Assembly (NCBI RefSeq): GCF_030066995.1
Contig: NZ_JASJAP010000006.1
Coordinates: forward strand, 124,001 to 188,000
DNA: 64,000 nt
Direction of reading: 5' to 3'
Origin: Erythrobacter sp.
Lineage (GTDB): Bacteria; Pseudomonadota; Alphaproteobacteria; Sphingomonadales; Sphingomonadaceae
Position numbers and translations under genes: made by a program. The notes beneath the pieces were generated by a model, which was given only the letters and a program-made list of their open reading frames with translations, did no database searches and was not told the origin of the DNA. This document shows positions 35,142 through 44,014 of this stretch, one piece after another; position 1 is the first letter of the stretch; each line of letters opens with the position of its first letter.

Positions 35142-35837
35142 ATGTGCCACGGCGCCGCTGTTGCTGCCTTTCCCACCCCCGCCGAGCCGACATCCTATTC
35201 GGGAGCGGTGGACGGCTTTGTCTTCGGTCCGGACGGTGGTCCGCGCGTGGCCATCCTGCCAGATATCTATGGCTGCAACGATTTCTATCGCGGCCTAGCG
35301 ACCCACCTGGCGCAGCAAGGTGCGCAGGTCTTTCTGATCGACACCTTCGCCGGTCTCGGAGAGCTGCCGGAGGTCACGCGCGAGGCGGCCTTTGCCCGTC
35401 GAAACAAGGTGGCTGACACGGCTTTCGTCGATCGCTTCGAACAGTTCCTGACTGTCGAGAGCATCGAAGGGGTCATCGGATTCTGCCTCGGGGGGCTTTA
35501 CGTGTTCGAGCTGGCCCGGCGAGGGGTCGATGTCAGCCTGCTTGGTCTGTACGGCTTTCCGCAAGGATTGCCGAACGAAGACCCGCTGCCCGTTCCTTTC
35601 GATTATCTTGAAGACGTCACGACCCCTTTCACTATGCTGTTGGGGGCTGGCGATGAGTCCGTGGGGCCGGAAAACATCGCCAAGCTGAAATCGATGGACG
35701 CGGCGGTCCCGGCGATGACCCTGAAGGTTTATGATGGTGTCGGTCACAATTTCTTGCCCTTTCTTGACAGCGAAGATGCGGCGAAGAATGCGATTGCCCG
35801 CGATGCGCTTTCCCATATTGAACAGGTCGCCAAGTGA
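35142..35837 (+). CDS. Dienelactone hydrolase
   Basis: This alpha/beta hydrolase of 231 residues opens dienelactone to maleylacetate. The nucleophile is Cys115 in GFCLGG, as expected for dienelactone hydrolases rather than Ser. The Asp (LLGAGDESVG) and His (DGVGHNFLPF) of the triad are present. It follows the dioxygenase and overlaps the maleylacetate reductase start (GTGA). Its presence shows the module uses the modified ortho route, which handles substituted catechols. Confidence 0.92.
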   Translation: MCHGAAVAAFPTPAEPTSYSGAVDGFVFGPDGGPRVAILPDIYGCNDFYRGLATHLAQQGAQVFLIDTFAGLGELPEVTREAAFARRNKVADTAFVDRFEQFLTVESIEGVIGFCLGGLYVFELARRGVDVSLLGLYGFPQGLPNEDPLPVPFDYLEDVTTPFTMLLGAGDESVGPENIAKLKSMDAAVPAMTLKVYDGVGHNFLPFLDSEDAAKNAIARDALSHIEQVAK

Positions 35838-36898
35838 TCGAGGCGTTCACTTTTCTCGCCAATCCGGCGAGGGTGATATTCGGTTCGGGCACCATCTTGC
35901 AGATTGTCGAGGAGTTGGCGCTTCTTGGCGTCAAACGCCCCTTGGTTCTTTCGACGGAATTTCAGGCTAAAGCTGCGGCTGAGGCGATCGAAAAAGCGGG
36001 AGTTGAAACCGCTGGTCACTTCGCCGGAGCTGCGATGCACACGCCGGTGTCGGTAACTCAAGAGGCGCTTGCCCACTACGAGGCGGCTCAAGCCGATGGC
36101 GTAATATCCTTTGGCGGAGGGTCGACAATCGGGCTCGGCAAGGCGATTGCGCTGCGCAACAATGCGCCGCAATTGGTTATCCCGACAACGTACGCCGGTT
36201 CGGAAATGACGGCCATCGTCGGCCAGACAGAGAATGATCGCAAACACACCCAGACGACGCCCAAGGTTTTGCCGGAGACCGTGATTTACGACGTCGACCT
36301 GACACTCACCTTGCCTCGCGCAATGAGCGTGACGAGCGGGATGAATGCCATCGCGCATGCGGTTGAGGCGATGTATGCGCAGAACGCCAATCCGATCCTG
36401 AGTCTGCTGGCGGAAGAAGGGATCCGCGCCCTTTCCAGCGCTCTGGATCGCATCGCTGCCGGAGCAACCGACAACATCGACGCGCGAACCGACGCGCTTT
36501 ACGGCGCGTGGCTGTGCGCCACTTGCCTGGGCCTTGGCGGGGTCGCCCTCCATCACAAGCTGTGTCACGTACTCGGCGGAAGCTTTGGTCTGCCACACGC
36601 TGAAACTCACACAATCGTTCTTCCGCACGCGCTTGCCTATAACGCGCCTTGCGTGCCGCAAGCGATGGAAAGGCTGCGGCGTGCGACAGGTGCGGACAAC
36701 CCGGCATCGCACTTGTTCGACATTGCCAAGCGAGCGGATGTCGACGTCGCGCTCAAGGCGCTCGACATGCCGAAGGACTGCATCGAGCGGGCCGTCGATA
36801 TCACGCTTGAAAATCCCTACTTCAATCCACGCCCGCTGGAACGCGAACCGCTGGTCGCCCTTCTTGCAAACGCTTTCGAGGGAACGAGGCCCCAGTGA
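35834..36898 (+). CDS. Maleylacetate reductase
   Basis: This iron-type alcohol dehydrogenase family enzyme has 354 residues. It reduces maleylacetate (and removes chloride from 2-chloromaleylacetate) with NAD(P)H to give 3-oxoadipate. Recognisable segments are FGGGSTIGLGKAIAL, PTTYAGSEMTAIVGQT, the metal-region His residues in GMNAIAHAVEAMYA and GVALHHKLCHVLGGSFGLPHAETH. It starts with GTG overlapping the hydrolase stop. Its product is the substrate of the CoA-transferase two genes downstream. Confidence 0.93.
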   Translation: MIEAFTFLANPARVIFGSGTILQIVEELALLGVKRPLVLSTEFQAKAAAEAIEKAGVETAGHFAGAAMHTPVSVTQEALAHYEAAQADGVISFGGGSTIGLGKAIALRNNAPQLVIPTTYAGSEMTAIVGQTENDRKHTQTTPKVLPETVIYDVDLTLTLPRAMSVTSGMNAIAHAVEAMYAQNANPILSLLAEEGIRALSSALDRIAAGATDNIDARTDALYGAWLCATCLGLGGVALHHKLCHVLGGSFGLPHAETHTIVLPHALAYNAPCVPQAMERLRRATGADNPASHLFDIAKRADVDVALKALDMPKDCIERAVDITLENPYFNPRPLEREPLVALLANAFEGTRPQ

Positions 36899-37006
36899 CG
36901 TGCGGGCCGCTTGCCTTGCCTTACGCCGCTCATCACAAAGAGTGGGCACGCTTGGGCGCCGTGATCGCTCTGCCGGATAGCGCGCGCTGCGCCGCGACGT
37001 AGGACT

Positions 37007-37264
37007 ATGACGAGCCGCACTTTTCTTTCAGCCATAACCGCGCAGGTTACCGTTACGCGGGCGGCCAAAGTCGGGCTTGTTGTGGGGACGCTGCTGGTTG
37101 CGCTCAATCACGCCGATACAATCCTTGCCGGTCAATGGCCGGCCTGGTGGAAAATCATACTCACCTACATGGTGCCCTATTCGGTCAGCTCCTACTCGAC
37201 CGCAATGTTCATAATGGAGGCCGATCGCAAAGGCTTGATCGTACCCGTGGAGGAGCCGTCATGA
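37007..37264 (+). CDS. NrtS-like two-TM membrane protein
   Basis: The product has 85 residues and two TM helices (about 20-38 and 49-66). The pattern AAKVGLVVGTLLVALNHAD and ILTYMVPYSVSSYSTA resembles the NrtS nitrate/nitrite transporter family described in cyanobacteria. Its stop overlaps the CoA-transferase start (ATGA), so it belongs to the operon. A role in nitrate transport seems unlikely here; uptake or efflux of an organic anion is possible. Confidence 0.7.
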   Translation: MTSRTFLSAITAQVTVTRAAKVGLVVGTLLVALNHADTILAGQWPAWWKIILTYMVPYSVSSYSTAMFIMEADRKGLIVPVEEPS

Positions 37265-37968
37265 AGCAAAAGGTGTTTCCAGATGCGCAAACCGCGCTGG
37301 CCGACGCAGCCAGGGACGGGCAGTTGGTCGCCTGCGGCGGCTTTGGTCTTTGCGGCATGCCCGAAACGCTGATTGACGCGCTCTCGGATACGAAGGTCAG
37401 CGGCCTTACGGTGGTCTCCAACAACGCTGGCGTTGATGGAATCGGTCTCGCCAAGCTGATTGAGCACGGCCAGATCGCCAAGATGATTTCCTCCTATGTC
37501 GGCAACAACAAGACGTTCGAACGCGCCTATCTCGACGGGCTGGTCGAGTTGGAATTCAGCCCGCAGGGCACGATGTCTGAACGGCTGCGGGCAGGTGGAG
37601 CCGGAATTCCGGCCTTCTACACGCGAACAGGCGTCGGCACGCAGATCGCTGAGGGTAAGGTGCACGCAGAGTTCGACGGCAAGACCTATATTCAGGAACG
37701 TGGTATTCGCGCCGATCTTGCGCTGGTGCGCGCGCAGGTCGCGGATACCGAAGGTAATCTGATTTTCCGCAAGACCGCCCGCAACTTCAATCCAATGATG
37801 GCAACCTGCGCCGAGATGACGGTGGTTGAGGTCGAGGAGATTGTGCCTGCCGGTGAGCTCAATCCGGACGCGATCCATACGCCGGGGATCTATATCCAGC
37901 GGATCGTCAAATCGGTCGTCGAGAAACGGATCGAGTTTGTGACCAATCGGGAACCGAGTGCGGCATGA
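37261..37968 (+). CDS. 3-oxoacid CoA-transferase, subunit A
   Basis: This alpha subunit of 235 residues has the CoA-binding motif [16 protein letters not shown] near residues 20-35 and the family segment [28 protein letters not shown]. Together with subunit B it would transfer CoA from succinyl-CoA to 3-oxoadipate from the maleylacetate reductase step. PcaIJ/CatIJ function is inferred from context, since acetoacetate transferases are very similar. It starts inside the stop of the NrtS-like gene and overlaps subunit B by 4 bases. Confidence 0.9.
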   Translation: MKQKVFPDAQTALADAARDGQLVACGGFGLCGMPETLIDALSDTKVSGLTVVSNNAGVDGIGLAKLIEHGQIAKMISSYVGNNKTFERAYLDGLVELEFSPQGTMSERLRAGGAGIPAFYTRTGVGTQIAEGKVHAEFDGKTYIQERGIRADLALVRAQVADTEGNLIFRKTARNFNPMMATCAEMTVVEVEEIVPAGELNPDAIHTPGIYIQRIVKSVVEKRIEFVTNREPSAA

Positions 37969-38594
37969 GCTGGACAAGAGACCAAATGGCTGCGCGCGCT
38001 GCCGGCGAGTTGGAAGATGGCTTCTACGTCAATCTTGGCATCGGCATTCCCACGCTTGTCGCCAACCATATTCCGGATGAGATGGAAGTGGTGCTGCAAT
38101 CCGAGAACGGCATGCTGGCGATGGGGCCGTTTCCGCTGCCGGGCGACGAGGATCCTGACCTGATTAACGCGGGCAAGCAAACCGTCACCGAGCTTCCGCA
38201 GACGTCCTATTTCTCATCAGCCGACAGTTTCGCGATGATCCGTGGCGGCCACATCGACCTGGCGGTCCTTGGCGCGATGGAAGTCGCCCAGAACGGGGAC
38301 CTCGCGAACTGGATGATCCCGGGCAAGATGGTGAAGGGCATGGGCGGCGCCATGGATCTTATCGTCGGGGTAAAGCGGGTCGTTGTCATCACCGATCACG
38401 TCAGCAAGGCGGGCGAGCCCAAACTGCTCGAACGATGCGCCCTGCCGCTAACCGGCCAGGCCTGCGTCGATAGGATCATCACCGATCTTGGCGTGTTCGA
38501 CGTGACAGGGGAGAGCTTCAGGCTGGTGGAACTGGCACCGGGCGTGACGCTGGACGAGGTGCGCGCCAAAACCGGCGCCACGCTCGAGACGTAA
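37965..38594 (+). CDS. 3-oxoacid CoA-transferase, subunit B
   Basis: This beta subunit of 209 residues carries the catalytic Glu47 in QSENGML, which forms the enzyme-CoA thioester. The segments [15 protein letters not shown] and [18 protein letters not shown] are typical. It overlaps subunit A (ATGA). The thiolase needed for the final step to succinyl-CoA and acetyl-CoA is not in this window. Confidence 0.92.
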   Translation: MSWTRDQMAARAAGELEDGFYVNLGIGIPTLVANHIPDEMEVVLQSENGMLAMGPFPLPGDEDPDLINAGKQTVTELPQTSYFSSADSFAMIRGGHIDLAVLGAMEVAQNGDLANWMIPGKMVKGMGGAMDLIVGVKRVVVITDHVSKAGEPKLLERCALPLTGQACVDRIITDLGVFDVTGESFRLVELAPGVTLDEVRAKTGATLET

Positions 38595-38605
38595 GGGAGG
38601 TAGGT

Positions 38606-39130
38606 ATGCACCAGACATTGCGTCCGACAGCCGTGGCGCCTGAACTCGATGTGGCGCTGGCCGGCGGTGGAAGATGGTCACTGGCGGATGAGGGCGAGGG
38701 ATCGCTCGTCATGATCGACTTTTATCGTGGTTTGCATTGCCCGCGATGCAAGCTCCACATAATCGATGTGAAGAACAAGCTTGCGCGTTTCTCAGATCGC
38801 GGTGTCAGCGTCATCGCTGTGTCAATGGACTCTCGCGAGCGCGGAGAAGCGGCCCGCGAACAATGGGTCCTCGAGGGCATGAATGTGGGCTATGGTCTCA
38901 CCGAAGACCAGGCGCGCACATGGGGGCTCTACCTGACCGACGCGATCAATGAGCGCGAACCGCGCCGCTTCAGCGAGCCGGCCATTATCATGGTGCGTCC
39001 CGGATCGCGCGAGATTTACTCGGCCATCTATGGCACGAACCCGTTCAACCGGGTGCACGCCTCCGATATATTGGAGGGTCTCGATGCAATGAATGCCCGC
39101 AATTACCCGCCGCGAGGCGGAGCGCTTTAA
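38606..39130 (+). CDS. Peroxiredoxin-like protein with C-P-R-C motif
   Basis: The thioredoxin-fold protein has 174 residues and is similar to AhpC/TSA peroxiredoxin-like proteins. The active segment DFYRGLHCPRCKLHI has a C-x2-C pair instead of the usual P-x3-T-x2-C peroxidatic motif, so a thiol-disulfide or different redox role is possible. Positioned 11 bases after the CoA-transferase, it may protect the pathway from peroxide made by the downstream flavin hydroxylase. Confidence 0.78.
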   Translation: MHQTLRPTAVAPELDVALAGGGRWSLADEGEGSLVMIDFYRGLHCPRCKLHIIDVKNKLARFSDRGVSVIAVSMDSRERGEAAREQWVLEGMNVGYGLTEDQARTWGLYLTDAINEREPRRFSEPAIIMVRPGSREIYSAIYGTNPFNRVHASDILEGLDAMNARNYPPRGGAL

Positions 39131-39403
39131 ATCACCAACTCCTCCCGCGTGAAGAAGCGGGCTTGGCGAGCGACCATGCAAATGGCTGCTGATCGGCGCG
39201 TTCCAGCCTGTGTGACACGCCGCCGTTGGCCTGCGCCCAACGCCCGTGAAGCGTGCAGATATCGCTTTTCAGTGGCTCGTTGGCCCGCCCGACTTTCAAA
39301 AATGGTATGGATTGTACCTTCACAAAGTATTGGAAGGTATCAATGGCAGGCTCCATTCAGTGACCGATGGCGGCCCTGGGCGGCCAATAATCTAAAGGGG
39401 TGA
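39131..39403. other. Control region ahead of the phenol hydroxylase
   Basis: No gene is supported. It contains a dyad GGTAT-N5-GTACC (39304-39318) and two further GTAT elements (39327-39330, 39337-39340). These echo the LysR half-sites, but no full ATAC-N7-GTAT match is present. The hydroxylase probably has its own promoter here. Confidence 0.45.
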
Positions 39404-41155
39404 GTGGCAGTGACAATCGAATGTGACGTCCTCGTCGTGGGCACCGGCCCGGCGGGATCGGCAACGGCTTTAAGTCTCGCTCGTCATGGTCTCAAGCCGC
39501 TGGTGATTAACAAATATGGCTGGACCTCGCGGACACCGCGCGCCCACATAACCAATCCCCGCACGATGGAAGTGCTGCATGATCTGGGCGCGAAGGACGA
39601 AGCCCTGAAGCACGCAGTGCCAAACGATCTGATGGGTGAGAACACCTACTGCACCAGCCTTGCAGGCCTTGAAATCGGCCGCATTCAGACTTGGGGCACG
39701 GCCGTCGACCAGGCGCATAACTACGCGGTCGCGAGCCCCGAGGTGAACTGGGACATCACCCAGAATTACATGGAGCCGACCCTCCTTGGCACCGCAGCGC
39801 ATGAAGGCGCCCAAGTGCACTTTCACACCGAACTGCTCGATTACACCCAAGACGATAAGGGCGTGACGGCAAAGCTGCGTCACAGACTGACCGGCGAAGA
39901 ATTCGATGTTCGCTGCCAGTTCCTCGTGGGGGCCGACGGAGCCAATTCACGCGTGGCCGAAGTGGCTGATCTGCCGCTTGAAGGGGTGCATGCGAAAGAG
40001 GGCTCGATGAATATCGTGTTCGACGCGGATCTGTCCCGTTTCGTCGCGCACCGCCCGAGCGTCCTCTACTGGATTATGCAAGACGGATCCGATGTCGGCG
40101 GGCTTGGCATGGGCGTGGTGCGCATGGTGAGGCCGTGGAACCGGTGGCTGGCCATTTGGGGCTACGATCTTGAAGTTGGCCGCCCCGATGTCGACGAAGA
40201 AAAGGCGGTTCAGGTCGTTCACAACCTGATCGGAGACGACAGTGTTCCGGTATCGATCGATTCCATCTCCTTCTGGACGGTGAACGACGTCTACGCGACC
40301 CAACTGAGCAAAGGCCGTGTCTTTTGCATGGGTGACGCTGTACACCGTCACCCACCAACCAAGGGTCTGGGCTCGAACACCTCGATCCAGGACGGCTTCA
40401 ATCTTGGCTGGAAACTGGCGATGGTTGTCAAAGGCCAGGCCGGCCCCACCCTCTTGGAAAGCTATTCCGCCGAACGAGCGCCGGTCGCCAAACAGATTGT
40501 GAACGGCGCCAATCGCTGCATCAGCACGTTCTTCGGCATTGCCGGTGCTATCGGCCTCGACAAAGCGAAGACCCCCGACGACATGAAGGCAGCGCTCATG
40601 TCCATTGGCGACGGCACACCCGAAGGGGAAGCCAAGCGGGCAGCGGTCAGCGCTGCGGTGTTCAACACACGCGATGTGTATGACAATCCGGGCATCGAGT
40701 TGCAGCATCGCTATGTGTCCGATGCGGTGCTTGCCAACCCGGACGAAGATCCCGGTTACGCGGGCGACCCGGAAGTGTTTGTCGAGCAGACGACCTACCC
40801 CGGTGCCCGATTGCCGCATGCATGGGTTACGGTTGAAGGCGTGCGCACATCCCTTCTCTATCTGTGCGGCGGAACCCAGTTCACAATCCTCACCGGTATT
40901 GCAGGCGAAGGCTGGGCGAAAGCCGCGCAAACCGTCGGGGAAGAGCTCGGCATCGATATCCGGGTCGTTGTGATCGGCCCCATGCGCGAGGTGCAAGACA
41001 TTTACGGCGAGTGGTCTCGCGTTCGCGAAATCGAGGAAAGCGGCGCTCTGCTTGTCCGACCCGATCATCATATTGCGTGGCGTGCGCATCGCTGGGAGAG
41101 TTCGAGCCCGGACGACTTCGCGGCCGCGATGAAAAAGGTTCTGGGCCGGAGCTGA
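39404..41155 (+). CDS. TfdB-like FAD phenol/chlorophenol hydroxylase
   Basis: This class A flavoprotein monooxygenase has 583 residues and would hydroxylate a phenol ortho to the hydroxyl to give a catechol. It has the FAD motif GTGPAGSATA at 13-22, the FAD/NADPH motif VGADGANSRV, and MGDAVHRHPPTKGLGSNTSIQD for FAD ribityl binding. The C-terminal thioredoxin-like domain is present. Stretches such as HRPSVLYW and GMGVVRMVRPWNRWLAIWGYD are those of 2,4-dichlorophenol 6-monooxygenase. Start is GTG 39404 (giving MAVTIE, the TfdB-like end) or GTG 39410, which has better spacing to AAAGGGG. It feeds the dioxygenase. Confidence 0.9.
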   Translation: MAVTIECDVLVVGTGPAGSATALSLARHGLKPLVINKYGWTSRTPRAHITNPRTMEVLHDLGAKDEALKHAVPNDLMGENTYCTSLAGLEIGRIQTWGTAVDQAHNYAVASPEVNWDITQNYMEPTLLGTAAHEGAQVHFHTELLDYTQDDKGVTAKLRHRLTGEEFDVRCQFLVGADGANSRVAEVADLPLEGVHAKEGSMNIVFDADLSRFVAHRPSVLYWIMQDGSDVGGLGMGVVRMVRPWNRWLAIWGYDLEVGRPDVDEEKAVQVVHNLIGDDSVPVSIDSISFWTVNDVYATQLSKGRVFCMGDAVHRHPPTKGLGSNTSIQDGFNLGWKLAMVVKGQAGPTLLESYSAERAPVAKQIVNGANRCISTFFGIAGAIGLDKAKTPDDMKAALMSIGDGTPEGEAKRAAVSAAVFNTRDVYDNPGIELQHRYVSDAVLANPDEDPGYAGDPEVFVEQTTYPGARLPHAWVTVEGVRTSLLYLCGGTQFTILTGIAGEGWAKAAQTVGEELGIDIRVVVIGPMREVQDIYGEWSRVREIEESGALLVRPDHHIAWRAHRWESSSPDDFAAAMKKVLGRS

Positions 41156-41312
41156 CCTAAATCCGCAGAGCCGGCCGCTCCATTCGCGGTGGCAGTTCCG
41201 CCGCCAATATTGGGCACTTCGAGTGCACGCAGCGCCCAGATCGCGGCGCTGCTGCTCATCGACGGGGGACCACAAGGAAGAGCGCTCGAAGCAGCGCAAC
41301 AGGGAGAATGTT

Positions 41313-43700
41313 ATGACCGGCACTTTCAAGGCAAGCCTTCTTGCAGGCAGTGGGCTGTTCCTCGCGATGGGGCCGCTGATGGCGACCCAAGCATCGGCAC
41401 AGGACAGCGCGAACGATATGTCGGCCTCTGCTCCACAGACCGAGGCCGAGCCTGAACCCGACAGCAACATCGTCGTCACCGCCACTCGGCGCGCGGAAAG
41501 CATTCAGGACGTTCCCGTTTCGGTTTCCTCGATCGACGCCCAGCTCATTCAGGAAACGGGCTCGATCGATATCGCCGACATCTCGCTTTACGTGCCCAAC
41601 TTCGAGTTTTCCGACGCGAGCATTCTGCCCAACCTTTACGTTCGCGGCATCGGTTCGGGCACCACGCACTCGGTTGAGCAATCGGTCGGGCGCTTTGTCG
41701 ACGAGGTCTTCATCGGCCGCGCCGCCATCAACCTTCATCCGCTGTTCGATGTAGGCAATGTCGAGGTTTTGCGCGGCCCTCAAGGCACGCTGTTCGGAAA
41801 GAACACGATCGCCGGTGCCGTGATCATCAACACGCAAGACCCTACCCGCACATTTGAAGGCGGCGCTGACCTGTTCTGGAGCGATTACAGCACCGTCGGC
41901 GGCACTTTTGGAGGCGAGGCGTTCCTTTCTGGACCGCTGTCCGACACGCTCGCCGGACGGGTCGCGGTTACCTATCGCGATCGCGATGGCTACATTGAAA
42001 ACCGCCTGGAAGGTCCGGATGGAGGCACGCGCGAAGACTTCGCGATCCGCGGCAAGCTTCGGTGGGATGTCGGCGACCTGACGACAGTCGATCTCAAGGG
42101 CGAGTTCTACACCTTCGATGAAGAGGGGCAGACCCCATCGGAGGTCACCAGTTCGGTTTTCCCGGGCGGTCCGCAAGCGGGCCAGCCTGTGCCGGAAAGT
42201 TTCTACCAGCGCTTCTCACCCGATTTCAGCTACGATCGGGACTGGAAGAGCGACTACGATTGCACAGCGGAGCTTCAAGGAGAAACGTTCTGCCCTAACA
42301 GGGACCAGGACACCTATAACGTCACGCTGGAGATCAATCACGATTTCGAAGGGCTTGGCACGCTCACATCCGTCACGGCCTTTCAGACCGTGGAGTTTTT
42401 CCACCAGTTCGTGGCGGTTGAAGGCGGTGTCGCTGGTGGCGGCCTGCGCGCCACGCGCGATGAGGAATATGAAGGCTTCACGCAGGAATTGCGCCTGACA
42501 TCCGAGGAATTCGAAACCTTCGACTTCATCGCGGGGGCCTATTTCGAAAGCAGCGAGGTTGTCCGCCTGCAATACGACGACACGGATGTCGCCACGTTCT
42601 TTGGTGGGGGCCCAGTGGAATCGCTTATCGAGGATTGGGCGCAGGACACCACCACGTTTGCGCTCTTTGGCCAGTTGCGCTGGCGCTTCAGTGAAGAGTG
42701 GTCGGCGATTTTTGGTGGACGCTGGTCGTATGAAGAAAAGGACTTCACGTTCTTCCGCCGTGTGGGCGAGTACGGAGCCGATCCGGCGGCCGAGCGCGCA
42801 ACCGCAGGGCAGGAGCCCGGTGATTTCACGCCCGAACTAAGCCGGAGTGAGGATCGCTTCACACCGTCTTTCACGCTGCGTTGGGAGCCCGATCCCGATT
42901 TCATGGTGTTCGCGTCGGTTTCCCAGGGCCACAAGACCGGTGGCTTTTCGGACCGGCCCGAAGTCGACCTGAATGGCAATCTAGAGATCAGCGAATTCAA
43001 CGACGAACTCAACACCGCGTTCGAAATCGGCGCAAAAGGCACGTTCTTCGACGGTCGACTTCAGACCAATCTCGCCGCCTTCTATATGATGGTGGAAGAC
43101 TTGCAAGTGGCTCGCGCCATTCCCGGCCAATTCTCGACGCAGTTTCAAGTGCAGAACGCGGCCGAAGCGACCAGTTGGGGCGTCGAGTTCGACACCAGCC
43201 TGGAAGTGACCGACACCGTCACGATTGGCGGCAATATCGCCTACACCAACGCAACTTATGACGATTTCCCGGGCGCATCGGAAGATTGCCCGAGCATTGG
43301 CGGTACGCTTGAAACCGATCCGGACACAGGCATCACCTCGTGCAACTACGCCGATCTCCCGCTTATCTTCGCGCCGGAATGGAAGGGCGTTGCCTTCGTC
43401 GCGTTCGACCAGCCTGACATTATTGGCGGCTGGGACCTTTCGGCGCGCGGTGATGTCAGTTTCTCAAGCGAGTATTTCGTGGAACTCGAATATGTCGATG
43501 AGCTGCGTCAGGACGATTACGCGACGCTCAACGCCAACCTGACCGTAACCGACCCAAGCGAAACTTTCTCCGTCTCGCTCATCGGTCGAAACCTGACGGA
43601 AGAACACGTGCTTGCGTGGGGCCTGCTGGCCGGGCCAGGCACCTTCATTACGCCGAACGAGCCGCGTGAGATCATGGTTCGGATCGGGGTGCGTTTCTAA
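41313..43700 (+). CDS. TonB-dependent outer-membrane receptor of the aromatic module
   Basis: The receptor has 795 residues. The signal peptide is 1-29 (ending ASAQ). A TonB-box-like NIVVTATRR is followed by a plug domain with DVPVSVSSIDAQLI and EVLRGPQGTLFGKNTIAGAVI. The barrel ends with MVRIGVRF, with the terminal Phe expected for outer-membrane insertion. It has AGGGAGAATG upstream. Directly after the phenol hydroxylase, it likely imports the aromatic substrate or a conjugate across the outer membrane. Confidence 0.92.
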   Translation: MTGTFKASLLAGSGLFLAMGPLMATQASAQDSANDMSASAPQTEAEPEPDSNIVVTATRRAESIQDVPVSVSSIDAQLIQETGSIDIADISLYVPNFEFSDASILPNLYVRGIGSGTTHSVEQSVGRFVDEVFIGRAAINLHPLFDVGNVEVLRGPQGTLFGKNTIAGAVIINTQDPTRTFEGGADLFWSDYSTVGGTFGGEAFLSGPLSDTLAGRVAVTYRDRDGYIENRLEGPDGGTREDFAIRGKLRWDVGDLTTVDLKGEFYTFDEEGQTPSEVTSSVFPGGPQAGQPVPESFYQRFSPDFSYDRDWKSDYDCTAELQGETFCPNRDQDTYNVTLEINHDFEGLGTLTSVTAFQTVEFFHQFVAVEGGVAGGGLRATRDEEYEGFTQELRLTSEEFETFDFIAGAYFESSEVVRLQYDDTDVATFFGGGPVESLIEDWAQDTTTFALFGQLRWRFSEEWSAIFGGRWSYEEKDFTFFRRVGEYGADPAAERATAGQEPGDFTPELSRSEDRFTPSFTLRWEPDPDFMVFASVSQGHKTGGFSDRPEVDLNGNLEISEFNDELNTAFEIGAKGTFFDGRLQTNLAAFYMMVEDLQVARAIPGQFSTQFQVQNAAEATSWGVEFDTSLEVTDTVTIGGNIAYTNATYDDFPGASEDCPSIGGTLETDPDTGITSCNYADLPLIFAPEWKGVAFVAFDQPDIIGGWDLSARGDVSFSSEYFVELEYVDELRQDDYATLNANLTVTDPSETFSVSLIGRNLTEEHVLAWGLLAGPGTFITPNEPREIMVRIGVRF

Positions 43701-44014
43701 GGGCAAAGGCATGAGCGCCGGCCAGGGATGGGTGCTGTCAGACTAACGCCAACTCGTCTGCGTTAGACAAAGAGCGCCCTCCCCCTGGCCCGGTCCATGC
43801 CGTGCGCGATTGGCTAGGCCGGATCGGTGACAAGACGCTCTAGATCGAGCCGGGATCACCGTGGGAGAATGGCTACAATAAAGGCTTCGACAGTAAGCTC
43901 AGGGACGAACGGCTAGTCACCAGTCCCACTGCCGATCTTGCCTCGCCGCGCTGGGAGACCATAACCGCAGAAAGCCTAACTTGACCGGTGGAGCGCCCTA
44001 ACGGGCTAGGGCAG
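43701..44014. other. Intergenic stretch with transposase relic
   Basis: No intact gene is present. The middle encodes a decayed IS3-type transposase fragment (listed separately). The stretch separates the catabolic module from the polysaccharide cluster. Confidence 0.6.
43796..43915 (+). pseudogene. IS3-family transposase (OrfB) remnant
   Basis: Read in one frame, the DNA encodes VRDWLGRIGDKTL, a stop, then IEPGSPWENGYNKGFDSKLRDERL. The second part is the hallmark of the IS3-family integrase core around the last catalytic Glu (W-E-N). An internal stop and the loss of flanking sequence show it is a dead fragment. No terminal repeats are seen. It marks past insertion-sequence activity at the module boundary. 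Confidence 0.8.

Noticed and set aside
35744..36949. 401-codon minus-strand frame opposite maleylacetate reductase
   Set aside because: The plus strand encodes a highly conserved enzyme with all motifs; the minus frame shows only shadow composition.
37007..37264. Nitrate assimilation locus suggested by the NrtS-like protein
   Set aside because: No nitrate or nitrite reductase, regulator or other transporter is nearby; all neighbours belong to aromatic catabolism.
39947..41503. 518-codon minus-strand frame opposite the TfdB-like gene
   Set aside because: It is antisense to a well-conserved flavoprotein, with no signal, domain or ribosome binding site.
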